The notes under the pieces are model-generated. The model searched no databases. It was given only the letters and a program-made list of their open reading frames with translations, and had not been told where the DNA came from. From Agrypnia vestita (Eukaryota; Arthropoda; Insecta; Trichoptera; Phryganeidae): a DNA stretch of 64,000 nucleotides. The position numbers and the translations under genes are program-made. Of the stretch, positions 35,051 through 47,344 are shown piece by piece. The DNA lies in NCBI GenBank assembly GCA_016648135.1, contig JADDOH010010140.1, forward strand, positions 1 through 64,000. Reading direction: 5' to 3'. The first letter of the stretch is position 1. Each line of letters begins with the position of its first letter.

Positions 35051-35334
35051 ATTGGGTCAGTGTCACATACCATGCAATACGTACATTATGTCAGGGTACT
35101 GGTACATGGAAGCGTTTTTAGAGGCGGTGACATTTTAGTATCCGATGTGCAGTGCGGCAGAGCTATCGAATGTTTAATAAACTAAAAATGCGGAACCAAA
35201 AAATATATTTTGGCACATATCGTCAGAACTACTCATTTGCACTTTAAAAGCTCTTTATTCAAATTTTTACTCCCTTTCTTTTAACTCGTAGCGTCTGATT
35301 GCTTGCTTGTCTAACGAAAAAACTTTGGATCGAT

Positions 35335-35690
35335 TTTTAACCCTTTTCCCGTGATCCAATCGAGCTGAAACTTTGCAAGCAGACTTGTGGTGACGATCAA
35401 AAAGATCTATCAAATTTTCGTTAAATAAAATTAATAATTATAGTATATATAATTTTGGATTTTTCAAATTTTTAATGGTTTTTTCATACAACTCAGTAAG
35501 TTGTATGAAAATACTCCGACGCATCTGGTAGACACGTAACCCGAAAATGAGAAAGGGAGTATTGTAAAAACGTGTTTTTTATGGGTTAGTTTTTTAATCA
35601 TATTTTTAAAAGAAATGTATAATATTTGGATAAACCAATTTTTCTTTGAACACGTTAATAGAATACATAACTCTATGTCTATCTTGAGGA
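35335..35690. repeat. Dispersed repeat fragments, shared with 63660-64000
   Basis: 35445-35495 and 35545-35600 (GAGAAAGGGAGTATTGTA; TTTTTTATGGGTTAGTTTTT) match 63660-63720 and 63945-64000 in order. 35335-35410 (GATCCAATCGAGCTGAAACT) is a common insect repeat wording. No coding content. Confidence 0.55.
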
Positions 35691-35899
35691 GAGTATTCGC
35701 GAAAACGGCACTATATAAGTTATCCAATTATTATTATTATTATTATTATCTTAAATACACAGCAACATAAAACACAATAAATTTCCTAATTTATGATTTG
35801 TTAACAAATAAATAGTAATTGATTTGTAATTTTTATTGTAGTTAATTTTACCACCCTAGACATCGTCGTACATCATCACTATAGATAAAATGTTCGCAC

Positions 35900-36830
35900 C
35901 TAATCCCAATTTTAATAATTTTGTTGTCTGTCTGTCCGTCCGTCCGTCCGCGTAACTTCGTGTAACGTTCGTAACTTTTTAAAAGTAATTTTTTTTCGTA
36001 AAACTTTTTAAAAAGAAATTTTCTCACAAAAAAATTTTTTTTTTTTTTATAAAATCAATAAATACTTATTCGCTAGGTAAAAGTACCGTCATTTTTGACG
36101 GGTCACAGATGGTTAATAAATAAATTCTTTAAATATCAAGTACATTGTTGAGACGATTTTTTAAGACTTTTTTTACATTTTTTTCCTTTTTTTAGATTTT
36201 TTTAAAAAATAAATAAATACTTATTCCCTAGGTAAAAGTACCGTCATTTTTGACGGGTTACAGATAGTAAATAAATATATTCTTTAAATATCAAGTAAAT
36301 TGCTTATACGATTTAAGACTATTATCATGTTGCAGATTTTCATGAATTCGGAAGGGTTTCCGAATTCATGAAAATCTGAAACATGATATTTATAATGATA
36401 AATAGTTTATAATTATACATAGATAAAAGGCTTTAGAATCTTAGGTGAAAGCTAGTCTGATTATTCAATTTTTAGTATTTCTACACTAGCAAGAATTATA
36501 AGATAAGCTATGGCTATACGAAACTATGAAACATCAAATTTAATCATTTCGTTGTCTGTCCGTCCGTCTGTCTGTCTGTCCCCGTAACTTTGTGTAACGT
36601 CCGTAATTTTATTCGAATTCTAGGCTAAAAAACGCAATTAAACGGCCTGAGATGGGGGCTTGAATCCCGGGCCAGCAAACCCAAACCGGCTGCTCAACCC
36701 ATCTTGCTATGGCCGCCTCTCCGTGGACGGCCAAAAATATATTATAAATATAATATATTAGGGCTTAGCAAAGACGCGAACCAATGTTCCGTCATTTTGA
36801 TGGGTTGTAGCTAGTTCATTATTAATCTTT
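35900..36830. repeat. Repeat cluster: GTCT/GTCC tracts, CCGTCA hairpins, tandem copies
   Basis: Two segments, 36050-36130 and 36205-36300, are direct copies (AATACTTATTC-CTAGGTAAA, AGTACCGTCATTTTTGACGG). The small hairpin CCGTCA-TTTT-TGACGG recurs in weaker form at about 36800 and 43695. GTCT/GTCC-rich tracts lie at 35925-35950 and 36553-36585, and in reverse at about 46270. At 36640-36725 the minus strand has a tRNA-like B box (GGGATTCAAGCCCC), suggesting a SINE fragment. Part of this may be Helitron-derived. Confidence 0.55.
36324..36387. repeat. 64-bp hairpin with 30-bp arms
   Basis: Arms 36324-36353 and 36358-36387 are inverted copies with one difference around a 4-nt loop. It would form an almost perfect stem if transcribed. 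It lies directly after the second CCGTCA tandem copy. Confidence 0.85.
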
Positions 36831-36839
36831 GTAAAGGGG

Positions 36840-39800
36840 ATAAATATAATAACTTTAAACATTAATATTTGTTTCCAAAACATAAGATATTTATTTATTT
36901 AACCAATTTGGGGATTGTTTTCAGGATGTCTTCTAATATTTTTCTCTTCTGTTAAATAAATATTGACCTCACTTCTTTTATACAGGGTGTCGGGTAGCTA
37001 GTAGCCAAACTTTTGAGGAGTTTTCTTCATTCAATTTTCAATAGAAATTATTCTACGTACCCTAGCTGAATGAATGTGGTTAATAGTTCAATGATGTTGG
37101 TATTATAAAATATTTCTTGAACGAAATTTGGAATCCAACAACAGTTTTACAATGAAACAATTATCCAAAAAAAAAATATTTTCAAAATATTAATTTTAAT
37201 TTATCTAGATATTTGATCGCTTTCCATATGTAGAGAAACAGTTGCTAAGGTCTATTAGTAATATGTTTTTGTGGTTAATATGGTTCAGGTAAGAAATAAT
37301 AAATAAATTTAATTACAATTAAAATTTAATTACTTTTTTCAGAATTTATTTATTAAAATAGAAACTATCAACAGGTCCTTAATGACCCAGATAAATTGTC
37401 TTAAGATAACATTATGGCAATCCTCTGGCAATACATAATACAATTAAAAGTTTTGTCGTAAATCAAAAAATAAAAGTAGGAATTAGATTGGTAATAAACA
37501 ACAACACTATAAAAATATAATTACAACACAATTAATAGAAAATTATATAGATAGATGATGTTTTAATTTACAATAATTTCTTTAGTCTTGTATTTAGGTC
37601 CATTTCGATAGCCTTTGTATTTGCTGTCACAATCTCCATCAATTATTTCGGTATAAAACGCGGGTTTTATATGTGCAGAGTCATTGTAATATTATTGGAA
37701 ACGATGCCAATATTTCCCCTAATAACTATTTTCATTATGCCCTGAGTATAAATAAGTTTATGTAATCTTTTTATTGGATTTTAAATAAAAGCATTTTATC
37801 AAATATATCCATTCTTATTTGCAATTTGTTGAGTTATTTTTATTTCGTGGTTGTAATTAGTTATAATGAGTAGGGTAGTTATAATCAGTCGGTTTAGCAT
37901 GGAATGGAAGCTGGCCATTTTTTATGCGTGAGAGTGAGATGAACCAAGCTTGCAAGTGTAAATTACTAAAGATGTTGTAAGAAGCATGCCTAGTCATAAA
38001 ATAAATAATCCATCACAAGACGACAATTAGGCTGGCACATGTTGGTGGCAAACAAAATGATTCCTAAACCTGATTTATATGGAAGACCTATCTACCGTAA
38101 TTCTTTCAGAACGACTTTGTAAAAAGTTTCTTGATATCGCACCAGCAGGTGGGTATGTGACATTTGAACTTATTTAATTACACGGGAAACTTTTTTACTT
38201 AAAGTCAGGGGCGGAGGCCCGATTCGATATACGCGAGGACTGAGTGCCTACATATCCGCGGCGGGTGGAATTGAGGGGAAACGAAAGGGAAACTTTTCAG
38301 AGTCAACAAAGTATCTACAAATAATATAACAATTCAAAAACCACGCACGATTTTCAACTGTAAAATGAAAACAACAACCAATTTTTATCAAGACTTTAGA
38401 TTTATGGTACTAAACAAAATGTGTCGGTTTAAAAAAAATGGTTGAATAGCCGTTTTTGAACAAAATTGAAAAATTAGAAAACAGGATTTTGAAATAAAGA
38501 TTGAATAAAAAAAATTAATGAATGAAACTGATTTAGGAAAGAAATACAACTTTTTAAAAATTGATAATGTGTGGATGTTCTTACGGTGAAATTAGTGAAC
38601 GTGGCATTGTGTAACGTAAAAAAGAACGTTAAGTCAGCTCATACATGTCATGTTCATTATTATGTTTGTGCTTATGTTCGTCTTTGTGTTTCTTGTTCTT
38701 CTTCTTCATGAGACAATAGCTTAATCTCTGTGAGACATCGATAATTTATCTTAATTAAAAAAAAAGTTTAAAAAAATAAATAAAGATAAATAGGTGTGGG
38801 TACACGCAATGGGTTCACTTGAATAATCTTACTATTTTCAAACTAAGCAAAACGCGTGGCCCATGAAAAGAATAATTTGTTAATCCGAGATGAAGCTCGA
38901 ACTCGCGATCACCTGATTACTAGGAAAGTGCAAAATATAAAAATAAATGTTTAAAATACTCGAATTATTTTTTTTTAATTTACTTAAGTATATCGCCTCC
39001 GACACATGCATATTGTAGTAAAGTTGCACAGTAAAAAATTTAGTATTTGAGGCAAACAATAAAAGAACAAAGAATTCAGATGTATTATTCGACCACCTGA
39101 AAACGATTAAATCAAATTCAGTACCAAGTGAGAGAGTATTTTTTATATTAGGAAATTTAGTACCTAGAATAAGCACAATATAAGGCAATCGTTCAGAAGC
39201 AATCACATGTTACATTTCCTGACGGAAAATAATAATTAAATTAATATTTATAATTTCTATTTTGTACGGATTGTAGTTATCTGTATAGTTTTGTATGTAG
39301 TACAAATTGAAAAAATTTATGATTAGTCTACAGATCTTATATTTTTTATATAAAATCGATTTAACCGTTTTTTTACATATTGGGAAATAATTTTTACACT
39401 TTGGGGGTAATATAATTAAGAATATCATCACAATATAATTTTGCAATTTGTGAAGAAATATTAACAATTAAGGAGATAAATGACATCCAAGTTTTGCTTT
39501 TTTTCAATATTTCTGACCTGTCTTCTGTTGGAGTATAATGAAATTAAATTATTTCGAATATTAAAAATTCATTAGTTTTGATTCGAGTCAAATAAAATTA
39601 TTAATTGCAAAAAAATCTGCTCCCAATTTTTGTATTTTACCTAAAATGGTGGATGCAGAAATGTAATATGTTACTCCAGATCCATATTAGTAGCTGATCA
39701 CATGCATGGTTGACCTGTAAGAAAAGAGGGGACCAGAGATTGTCGTTTGTCAGTACCTAGTTATTTTTATGTTTGAAAACTTTTATAACACTCATTGTTC

Positions 39801-40630
39801 ACGTTGATGCCACTGTAAACTTGCAAGGTGCGTTTTTCAATTTCATCTTCGTGTATAAGCAGTTACAAGCTGATCAAATGATAGATGATCACTGAAAAAT
39901 TACTCCGCTATCAACTAGCGATACGTCTGGATCCTACAAATTTGGGCAAAAAAATTAACCGATTAAATTAACCGATTAATATTTAATTTAGAAATAGATA
40001 ACTCAAATTATGGTAGTTTTGAGATATTTACGCCAAAAAAATTTTCTAATAGCAAGCTATATTTAATGCTAAAACTAAATAATTTATACATACAAGAAAA
40101 ATTAAATATGATTAAATGCCATAAATAAATATCTAGTTATACTAAGATTCTATTAATTATATTAGAAAAAAATGTGCATTTAGGTTTGATTTGCGATGAG
40201 AATAAGATCTTTAACAAGCGTGAAAACTTTAACTGAAACACTTTACAGTAATCTAGTTCTAGTATTGAGCCCACGACTTCATCTCATATTTAACTCATGA
40301 TAGAATTTTTCAATCCATTTTAAGAACATCTGGATTGAATACATTCAAAATAAAACACACAATCAACCGTAAATAGGAACATATGTACAGGAAAAAATGC
40401 GATCCATTCAGCTATAAAATTTTATGAAAGATATACTACCTATATAATACATGCAAAGCAAAATATTCAACGAATATAAAGTGGAGCATTTACCTAAAAT
40501 TCACAAAGGTCATTAGTTCGAGAGAGAGACATTTTTTTTTAATTAATATGTATTGTAGATATATATAATATATGATATATATATGTATAATATTGGTGGA
40601 TTTCGCATTAACGTTGTAGAGATTATTCAT
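36840..40630. other. Long AT-rich stretch, no gene seen; SINE copy near 38870 and weak repeat relics
   Basis: 38205-38290 is a short GC-richer island. 39485-39610 carries weak similarity to family A foldback elements (AATATTTCTGACC; GAGTCAAATAAAATTA). An ACAGGGTGTCGGGTAGC start at about 36985 suggests the end of another element. The frames at 38880-39206 and 39210-39467 are minus-strand AT-rich chance frames. Confidence 0.35.
38805..38935 (-). mobile_element. tRNA-derived SINE fragment, minus strand
   Basis: On the minus strand the segment starts with a tRNA-like head including the B box GCGAGTTCGAGCTTC (about 38905-38890), followed by a body shared with 52190-52345 (CATGGGCCACGCGTTTTGC...TTTGAAAATAG). 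The A box is poorly preserved. Confidence 0.5.
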
Positions 40631-40642
40631 GATGGTTATTAA

Positions 40643-41265
40643 ATTGGGTGAAAAACATAACCTTTGTTCTTTTTTCCTGTGTTTAAATATATATTTTTAT
40701 TTTACTACTCAAATTTCGAGAGTATCATAATAACTCACCGACAGGTGATGTATTGAAGTATCGAGTATGTTATTAAGGAAGGCTAGCGGCCTTTGAGATG
40801 TGGTGCTACAGGCACATGGCGAGGATCCATTGGTCAGAACATATCCGAAACGACGAGGTGTTGAGCAGGGTGGGCGAAAAGAGGCGGCTCCTGAACAGAA
40901 TCGAGCAATTTGGATAGGCCATAATAAAAGGCATACGAGCCTGCTTTTTACCATCGTCGAGGGAAATGTTAAAGGCAACAATCGTAGAGGCCGCCCGAGA
41001 TCAAGCTACGTAAACCAGATTATCGGAGATGTGCACTGTAGCACCTGCCAAGAAATGAAGAGACTGGCAGGTGACAGAGAGGAGTGGAGAAATTGACTGC
41101 TTGTTGCAGACCAATCCTAAGATTGCGACGCAGAAAAAATGTTATTAAAAATCAATACCTTATCTGTCGATGAGAGATTTCGATACTCTCGAGACTTGAG
41201 TATTAAAATGTAAAAATATAATTGAATTCACATAAAGATAATATTCCTTAAGTTTCTCACCCAAT
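40643..41265. mobile_element. TTAA-flanked element with long inverted repeats enclosing a LINE fragment
   Basis: The left end ATTGGGTGAAAAAC and right end (complement of ATTGGGTGAGAAAC) are each bordered by TTAA (40639-40642, 41266-41269). The inverted similarity runs on, at roughly 70%, for about 110 bp on both sides, including TCGAGAGTATC and CTCA-CGACAG blocks. Between the arms sits the 3' end of a reverse-transcriptase frame. TTAA duplication suggests piggyBac-type mobility, although the ends lack CCCT. It could be a non-autonomous element that received a LINE fragment by insertion or capture. Confidence 0.6.
40777..41096 (+). pseudogene. LINE reverse-transcriptase C-terminus inside the TTAA element, frameshifted
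   Basis: In the frame through 40792 the translation reads LAAFEMWCYRHMARIHWSEH, the AFEMWCxRRMxxIxWxxH block of non-LTR reverse transcriptases, and runs as RNDEVLSRVGEKRRLLNRIE to a stop at 40915-40917. The next frame resumes with WIGH, then after about 20 residues GNNRRGRPRSSYVNQIIGDV, then CSTCQEMKRLAGDREEWRN and a stop at 41096. That is the normal order of blocks for the end of the protein. One frameshift near 40910 separates them. The first half of the 98-codon frame starting at 40800 is therefore not the true reading. Confidence 0.8.
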
Positions 41266-41279
41266 TTAAGGTTGTAGAT

Positions 41280-41515
41280 TTGTTTGTAATACAGTAGAGA
41301 AGAAAAGGTTGCTATAATTATTTGGACTCATGGGAGATAGTATAGAAAATATGGACACATGTGACTCAAGAGAGGATAGTATAGAAAATATGTAATGCGA
41401 ATATTAGAGGCAACAAAAATAAAGGACCCCCGAGAAAGATCTGAATTGTCGAAGTAAACTAGTTATTAGAAGACGGCCCTTATTAACAGTCGACGAACGT
41501 GCGTCAGAAGATATA
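41280..41515 (+). pseudogene. Possible second LINE relic
   Basis: AGAAGAAAAGGTTGCTATAA...TATTAGAGGCAACAAAAATA...GGACCCCCGAGAAAGATCTG loosely parallels the preceding reverse-transcriptase end (RRLL...NIRGNKN-GPPRK). Weak and heavily decayed; it starts 12 bp outside the TTAA element. Confidence 0.25.
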
Positions 41516-41519
41516 TATT

Positions 41520-44500
41520 CATAAGTATGTATAAGTTATGTACACAGAAAATATATAACGAGTAACAAAACGGAAAGTGTGTCATCATATTCTCTTTGCC
41601 CTTGTGGAAATAACTCATATTGTATATTTTACATTTATTTTACAGTAAGTAACTTATATTGGAAGTTTTAAAAAATTAATTCCAGGAATTTTACTATGCG
41701 AAGAACCAATACCAATTTCCAACGATAGCCAAATGATTACAAATAATTCCTTTTTTTCTATTATTTTAGTTTTTTTCTGCGGAGGAGTCTTGACACTATT
41801 GGGAGGTATGTCGTACGTGGTATGCAATTTTTTTAATCCGAAAAAAATTACTTAAGTTGTAATTCTTACCATTCAAAAATATACATGTTAAACAAAGTTT
41901 CCATCGTAAGGCGCGAATCGCGAAAAAAATCTTAAATTCCTGTGATCATTACGGCTACCAATGACGACAGTATTTTTGTTTTAAGAATGAATTAAAACAA
42001 CTCCCTGATTTACCTGAACTTACCATAATACCTTTTTCCTTGAAATTAATTAAAATAATAAATTTTCAAAACATAATTAGGAATACATTTATCTGGTTTC
42101 GTAAGGAATAATAAATCTTTTGTCTCGAGATAGCGTCGTAAAACTTGAGTCCTGATAAGTTATCGTAATAAGCTGCGTAGGTAGACGTCGAGAGACACAC
42201 GCGAGTGTATCCACACACACACACACACACATCCATACCGCATGTACACATCATGTGTACCGTTGTTGGCAAAAATGAGAGGTCCTCCGACGCACACACG
42301 CACAGGTCCGCGGACGCACGCACACGCACGCACACCACAAGCGGTGTCGGGCGGGAAAATTAAAATTCTATAACGAGGTTTCCCTCCCCCGGCCCCGCGC
42401 CGCCGCCCCGGCCCTAAACCAACACGGACGTGTACATACAGCCGTGTAAAATGCGCGCCGATCAATACGGACGTCTTAAAGTACGGCTCTTAGTTAAGAA
42501 GAATAATAAGAAGGAGGAAAAGTACCGCTCACGCTCACACATACACACAAACATTCACACGTACGCAAATTCACGTATCATAAATTCAGCGGGGGCGAAT
42601 CACGGGGGCAGCTCGGAACGGGCGGACGGAGTTTTCCAAGAAAGGTTCATTTAAAAAGTTAACAACATTTTTATAACATTTTTGGATGTTAATTGGTTGC
42701 ACGTCATTTTAATACCTTACAAGAACATTTTTTTACAGTACAGAAATAAATAGACACTACTTACCTGTTTTAAGATATTTTATATAGACAGTATTTATAA
42801 TAATTCTCGATTCAAACAAAATGTGAATCACTCGAACATTATCTGTAGGCAAAAAAAAATTGAATGAGACTTTTGAAGCAATCCAAAAAAAATATGTCAC
42901 AAAAATACATTCACTGTTTTTTTTTTTTTTCATCAACAGCCCAATGGTACATTAAAAATATAATAAACAATTCCAAAGTAATTTATATGACTTATTACGT
43001 ATTTACACATACAACTTTCATCACTTTGTTACACAGTATTCCAGTGTCCTGAAATGCATCGTTCTCAAACTTTTAAAACACATAGGACCAGTTCTATTTT
43101 TTTTTTGTTTTAATAGTCTAAAAAATTGACATTCAAAATAAAACAATCGATATTCTTTATTTTATGTATCCTGTTATCATATTGAACATAATAAACATTT
43201 TCCCATCCCCGATAATAATAAATTCGAATATCCATCCATAACATCCTCTCCAATAGTTCAACTTAATCCGTTTTCAAAATTATTACAATTTAGAAATTGT
43301 TATTATATAAAATGAAAACATTCACTTTATATGCTTTTTAATAAAATACTCTGAATTAGATATTTTTGAATATTTAGATTTTTTAAATATTTTAGTTTAA
43401 TAAACATTAAAATCATTGAGTTCATCTATTACTATATCGCATATGTATGTCGTTGGTATGAATCATTAATCAAAATATATAATTCTCTAAGTTAAAATGT
43501 CCGTCACTAGCGCTAACAGATGGCTCAAATAATAATGAAGCATAATATAATAACGAGGTTTAAGAAGCTAAAAAAGGATAATTCTCTATTTAATAATATC
43601 CGTCACTAACGTTATCAAGACGCTGCGTTACTATAGATATCACTGTTCTCAGAGCTTTAATCGGTGGCCGAAATATATATATAGTAAAAGTACGTCATTT
43701 TTGAGGGGTTATAGCTATAGTTTGATGATAATATGAACTCACTTTTACGTGTGATCGATAAGTGGAAATATTAATTACTTGCCAATACCATACGCAAATA
43801 CTTGCTAATTACCAGCGCCTCCACAGTATTTTTATAATGAATATTGATTATTTTTATCATTAACGTGTTTTATTTTTATTATATATATATGACAGCAGTG
43901 AAAATAGTAATAAATATCGCATACGCTAATAATTTAACGATAAACAGTTGCAAAAATAATCGAGATTTTAAATATTCATCTTTTCTTTAATTGATGTTTT
44001 TAATGTTATAACTTAAATTCTGAAAATACACTTATCTTAAAAATATGTAAAAATTCTAAAAACACATCAATAACTAAAAAAATAATCATTTTTTTAACCC
44101 TTTGACCTTATGGTGTAATTGCAGACGCACATATACATTAAAACATTGGACGTAAAGAAAGATAGAAAAAGGGGACAACATCAGAAGGGGACAGAGAGCT
44201 CTGCTAAGAAATGTCGAGGGGGTGGGGTGGAGGCTGCGGAACCAGCGAGGGGGGAGAGGGGGAGGGTAGACGTGTTTTAAATTCCAATATTCATTAAACG
44301 TGTATTTCTATTGGAAGGCCGCTAATGAGTTGTCAGTCGGACGACGTCTTGCCGTACTCCAATATATTGCCTTCGGGTAAAGAGTTTTCCTCCGAGGGGT
44401 GGCGGGCGGGTGGTGGTGGGTTACGAGGGTAGGGGGAGGGGGTGTATTTATGTTCGCGAAGAGTGGAATCAATTTGAGCCGCCCAGTGGCGAATCAAAGG

Positions 44501-45500
44501 GAAAATTAGGCGACGGGAGTCAAAAGAATTACGTGTACTTTCAATATCAAAAATGCTTGTTTATAATATTTTCAGTGGAAGTGCGCATCTGTGTACTTTC
44601 ATTTTTCAGGTGACAAATATATCTTAGTGCGTTGCTTAATTGCTGATTTCATTTAACGTCATTAACGACATTAAAGTATCGTCATGATTCATAATATTCA
44701 TCTGCCAAAAAATAATCTTCCTTTACGCAGTAAATGAACTAATGTAATTAGAAATAATTTATTTAATTATGTACCTACTTTCTATAAAAAATGCATTTTT
44801 TCGAAAAAATTTTAAAACGATGTCGAAATATTCAATTCAGCGACAATTTGCCAAACTGTTTTTGACATTTCCGTTTTGCTGTAAGCAGAGCACAACTCTA
44901 ACAAAACTAAATTAGCAAAAATAAACTCCCTAATAACCAAACTAAAAATAAATAGTTCAGGTGTATTTTTTAATATGTTCTCAAAACATCAATCAAATGT
45001 AGCTTTCATCTAATTATTTCAATTATATATACATGTGTAGGTACTTTATTTTTTTACTAATAAAAATAGTATTTATATATATGTATATTATTTATCCTTC
45101 CAGACGAACCACTTTCTGAAAAGGTTGTATCTAAATAATATATGTTGCTGTATTCAATGGTACGTAGGTATGGTGAGCGCAGGTTCTAACACCTCTTATC
45201 TGTGGTATTGGTAACTGTCAAAATAACATAAATTAATGCTTTAAATATGAGCATTGCAGAAATATGTGCAATTAGGTAAAAATTTAATAGTTCCATGGAT
45301 GGTGTCTTCATATTCAAGTATTGAGCGTGCTGATCTCTTACTAAGATCTATGACGTAAAATGTTCGATTTATTGATGCAATAAAAATACTTTGTAAAAAT
45401 CGAGTCTGCCCAAATCACTTTTGTTCATAAAAAATTTGGCTTTTCATATTCAAGAACACATTCTTATTGTGAAGTTGCAATTTTTTTTAGAACAAAGTTC
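41520..45500. other. Noncoding DNA with GC-rich islands at about 42180-42450 and 44180-44540
   Basis: The 42.2-42.45 kb island has a (CA)n tract (42212-42230) and CGCACG repeats; frames there are composition artefacts. The 44.2-44.5 kb island is strongly G-rich on the plus strand with two G-quadruplex-type runs. At 43478-43520 and 43580-43620 a short direct repeat (ATAATTCTCT...TCCGTCACTA-CG) occurs. No gene recognised. Confidence 0.4.
42212..42230. repeat. (CA)n microsatellite
   Basis: An uninterrupted run of CA units, continuing as mixed CGCACA repeats to about 42335. Confidence 0.9.
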
Positions 45501-45504
45501 TGTG

Positions 45505-45720
45505 AAATTTACAACCAAATTAATTAATCAATTAGAAAGACATACAGAAAAATCTAATCCACGAAAAAATATTTGGCTACTACCGGGTAATTGGATGACG
45601 CGCCCGCCCCGGAAAGGAGGAGATCCGTGGTTCGAATCCCGGTAGTAACCAAATATTTTTTCGTAGATTAGATTTTTCTGTATGTCTTTCTAATTGATTA
45701 ATTAATTTGGTTTTAAATTT
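45505..45720. mobile_element. 216-bp near-perfect hairpin with a tRNA-like centre
   Basis: Arms 45505-45587 and 45638-45720 (83 bp each) are inverted copies with only about three differences. The arms include CTACTACCGGG, so the 50-bp centre plus the arm tips (45579-45645) reads like a shortened tRNA: acceptor ACTACCG/CGGTAGT perfect, T arm with GTGGTTCGAATCCCG, anticodon-like stem CCGCC/GGAGG, but a truncated D arm. AAATTTGGCTTTTC occurs just outside on both sides (45432-45445 and 45715-45728) as a possible 14-bp target duplication. The open frame across it is incidental. Confidence 0.75.
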
Positions 45721-45729
45721 GGCTTTTCG

Positions 45730-46950
45730 TTCAAAAATTATAATAATACAACATAAAAATAGAATATTTATATTATTGTAATAGAAAAATATAATAATAA
45801 ACTAACCTCCCTGTTCTCAAGATAACAATATCGCTATATTATCTTAACATTATAACATTGTACACTTCATCCATTCTGACGTGATGCCATTTGACAGATG
45901 TTTTGACATTAAATAATATACGATAATGATAATGACATACCTAAATAAGCACGTCCCGAGAATTTCGTCTGTTATACGACGTTATTTTTCTGAAATTAGG
46001 AGGATAATTGTCTTTTCTCAATTTTGAGGGTTAACACGTAACACATTTTTTGCAAAACATTATATTCGTGCTAATTGTTCAAGTTTGGCTACATCATGTT
46101 AGATCACTTCCTTTTTAGATAATAAACTTGCCGTGCACCCGTGAAAAATCACGGGAAATAATAATAGCAACTTGCCTTGCGTGACCGCGCAGCATATGCC
46201 ACGCGGTAACTGCGTATCGCTCTTATTATCTGATGTTTTAATTCCATCAATTTACGGACTTCACGATACACAGACATACAGACAGACAGACAACGAAATT
46301 ATTATGTTTGAATTATATTTTCTACATTAAAAAATAAGTTTTTCTAAAAATTTCTTTCTGTTAGTTAAATAACATCTTCCTCATAATTTATATAGCCGTT
46401 TATTCGGTGCAGTGTTTCATTCCAGAAAAACAATGTCTATCAATTGATCAATGTTGTAAAATGCAAATAATGACGGGAATAAAGTTTTAATTAGTCGCAC
46501 GGAGCACGTAGTGGAAGCCGTCGCATTGTGAGTCGCGGCCGTCCGCGCCGACGGAGCGCCACCGCGGGGAAAAGAGACAATAAAACATTTCCCGACAATG
46601 TAATGTACATAAATAATACATCTATCTATTCCTCTTCTATCTCTACTTATTCTTACACCGCCTCCACACTGTGACACGCTCCGCGCGGCGCTGCCGCCTT
46701 ATTAACACCGCTCGCCTCGTTCACATCCGGACACCTTTTCTTACGGAATAGGAGCCAGCGACCCCCACATTTACGTTACACTATCAAACCCGAAATATTT
46801 TCTGTAAATGTACACTATAGTAGAAAAGAAGGTTTGGATATTACATTTGAGCTCGGGGGATTTTGGCAGATAACAGGTAATACAGGTACAAAAAATGTAA
46901 GTAAAACGTTAAAATATAAGGTATCGGCTAATATTGATAAATAATGGCCC
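45730..46950. other. Noncoding DNA; GC-rich island at about 46495-46760
   Basis: 46110-46290 (CCCGTGAAAAATCACGGG hairpin, CAGACAGACAGACAACGAAA) is repeat DNA related in reverse to the GTCT/GTCC tracts at 35.9 and 36.5 kb. 46495-46760 is a GC-rich, non-coding-looking island. Confidence 0.4.
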
Positions 46951-47212
46951 GAATCAATTTATATATATATATATAAAAAGAAACCCGTGTTTCCCTACCC
47001 GCCAAGTTTTCTCCACAACCAGCCAAAACCATCCACCGGTGGTTGTGGTGGTGGATAGCCCTTGGTGTCACATCAAAAATATGCGAGTTTGGTGGGGGTG
47101 ACTGTCCGTGGGTGATGAAAATGTGCTTTCTAGCACATTGTTTTGTTATGGGAAGGCCGAAAATGCTTCAGATTGTTTCAAAATAGGCGCGCCGACTGTG
47201 TCGGTGAGTCTA

Positions 47213-47291
47213 GAAGGTTCCGGAAAAACCTGCTGTAGAAAGTTCTGGAAGGAGAAGGTTCTAGAGAATTCCCGAAAATTCAATAAGGTTC
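47213..47291. promoter_or_regulatory. Heat-shock-element cluster 1 inside the Helitron
   Basis: Perfect three-unit sites are GAAGGTTCCGGAA (47213-47225) and GAAAGTTCTGGAA (47238-47250). From 47254 an in-phase run follows: GAA 47254, TTC 47259, GAG 47264, TTC 47269, GAA 47274, TTC 47279, TAA 47284, TTC 47289. HSF trimers bind three or more alternating nGAAn pentamers, so this is a very strong predicted site. Confidence 0.7.
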
Positions 47292-47344
47292 TAAACTGAG
47301 CGGCGAAATGTGTCGGTCGAAAGGTTCCTGTACATTCGATAAAT

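Noticed and set aside
36050..36250. CCGTCA hairpin plus CTAG as a Helitron 3' end
   Set aside because: The repeat similarity continues past CTAG in both copies and the base after it is not T.
40800..40910. First part of a 98-codon frame as protein
   Set aside because: The LINE reading here is in another frame (AFEMWCYRH); only the part after about 40910 is in the true frame.
42066..42465. Two overlapping minus-strand frames rich in Cys and Val
   Set aside because: The translation of (CA)n and CGCACG repeats gives CVCV-type peptides; not a protein.
45421..45645. 74-codon plus frame across the hairpin
   Set aside because: It covers one arm and the tRNA-like centre of the palindrome and has no domain.
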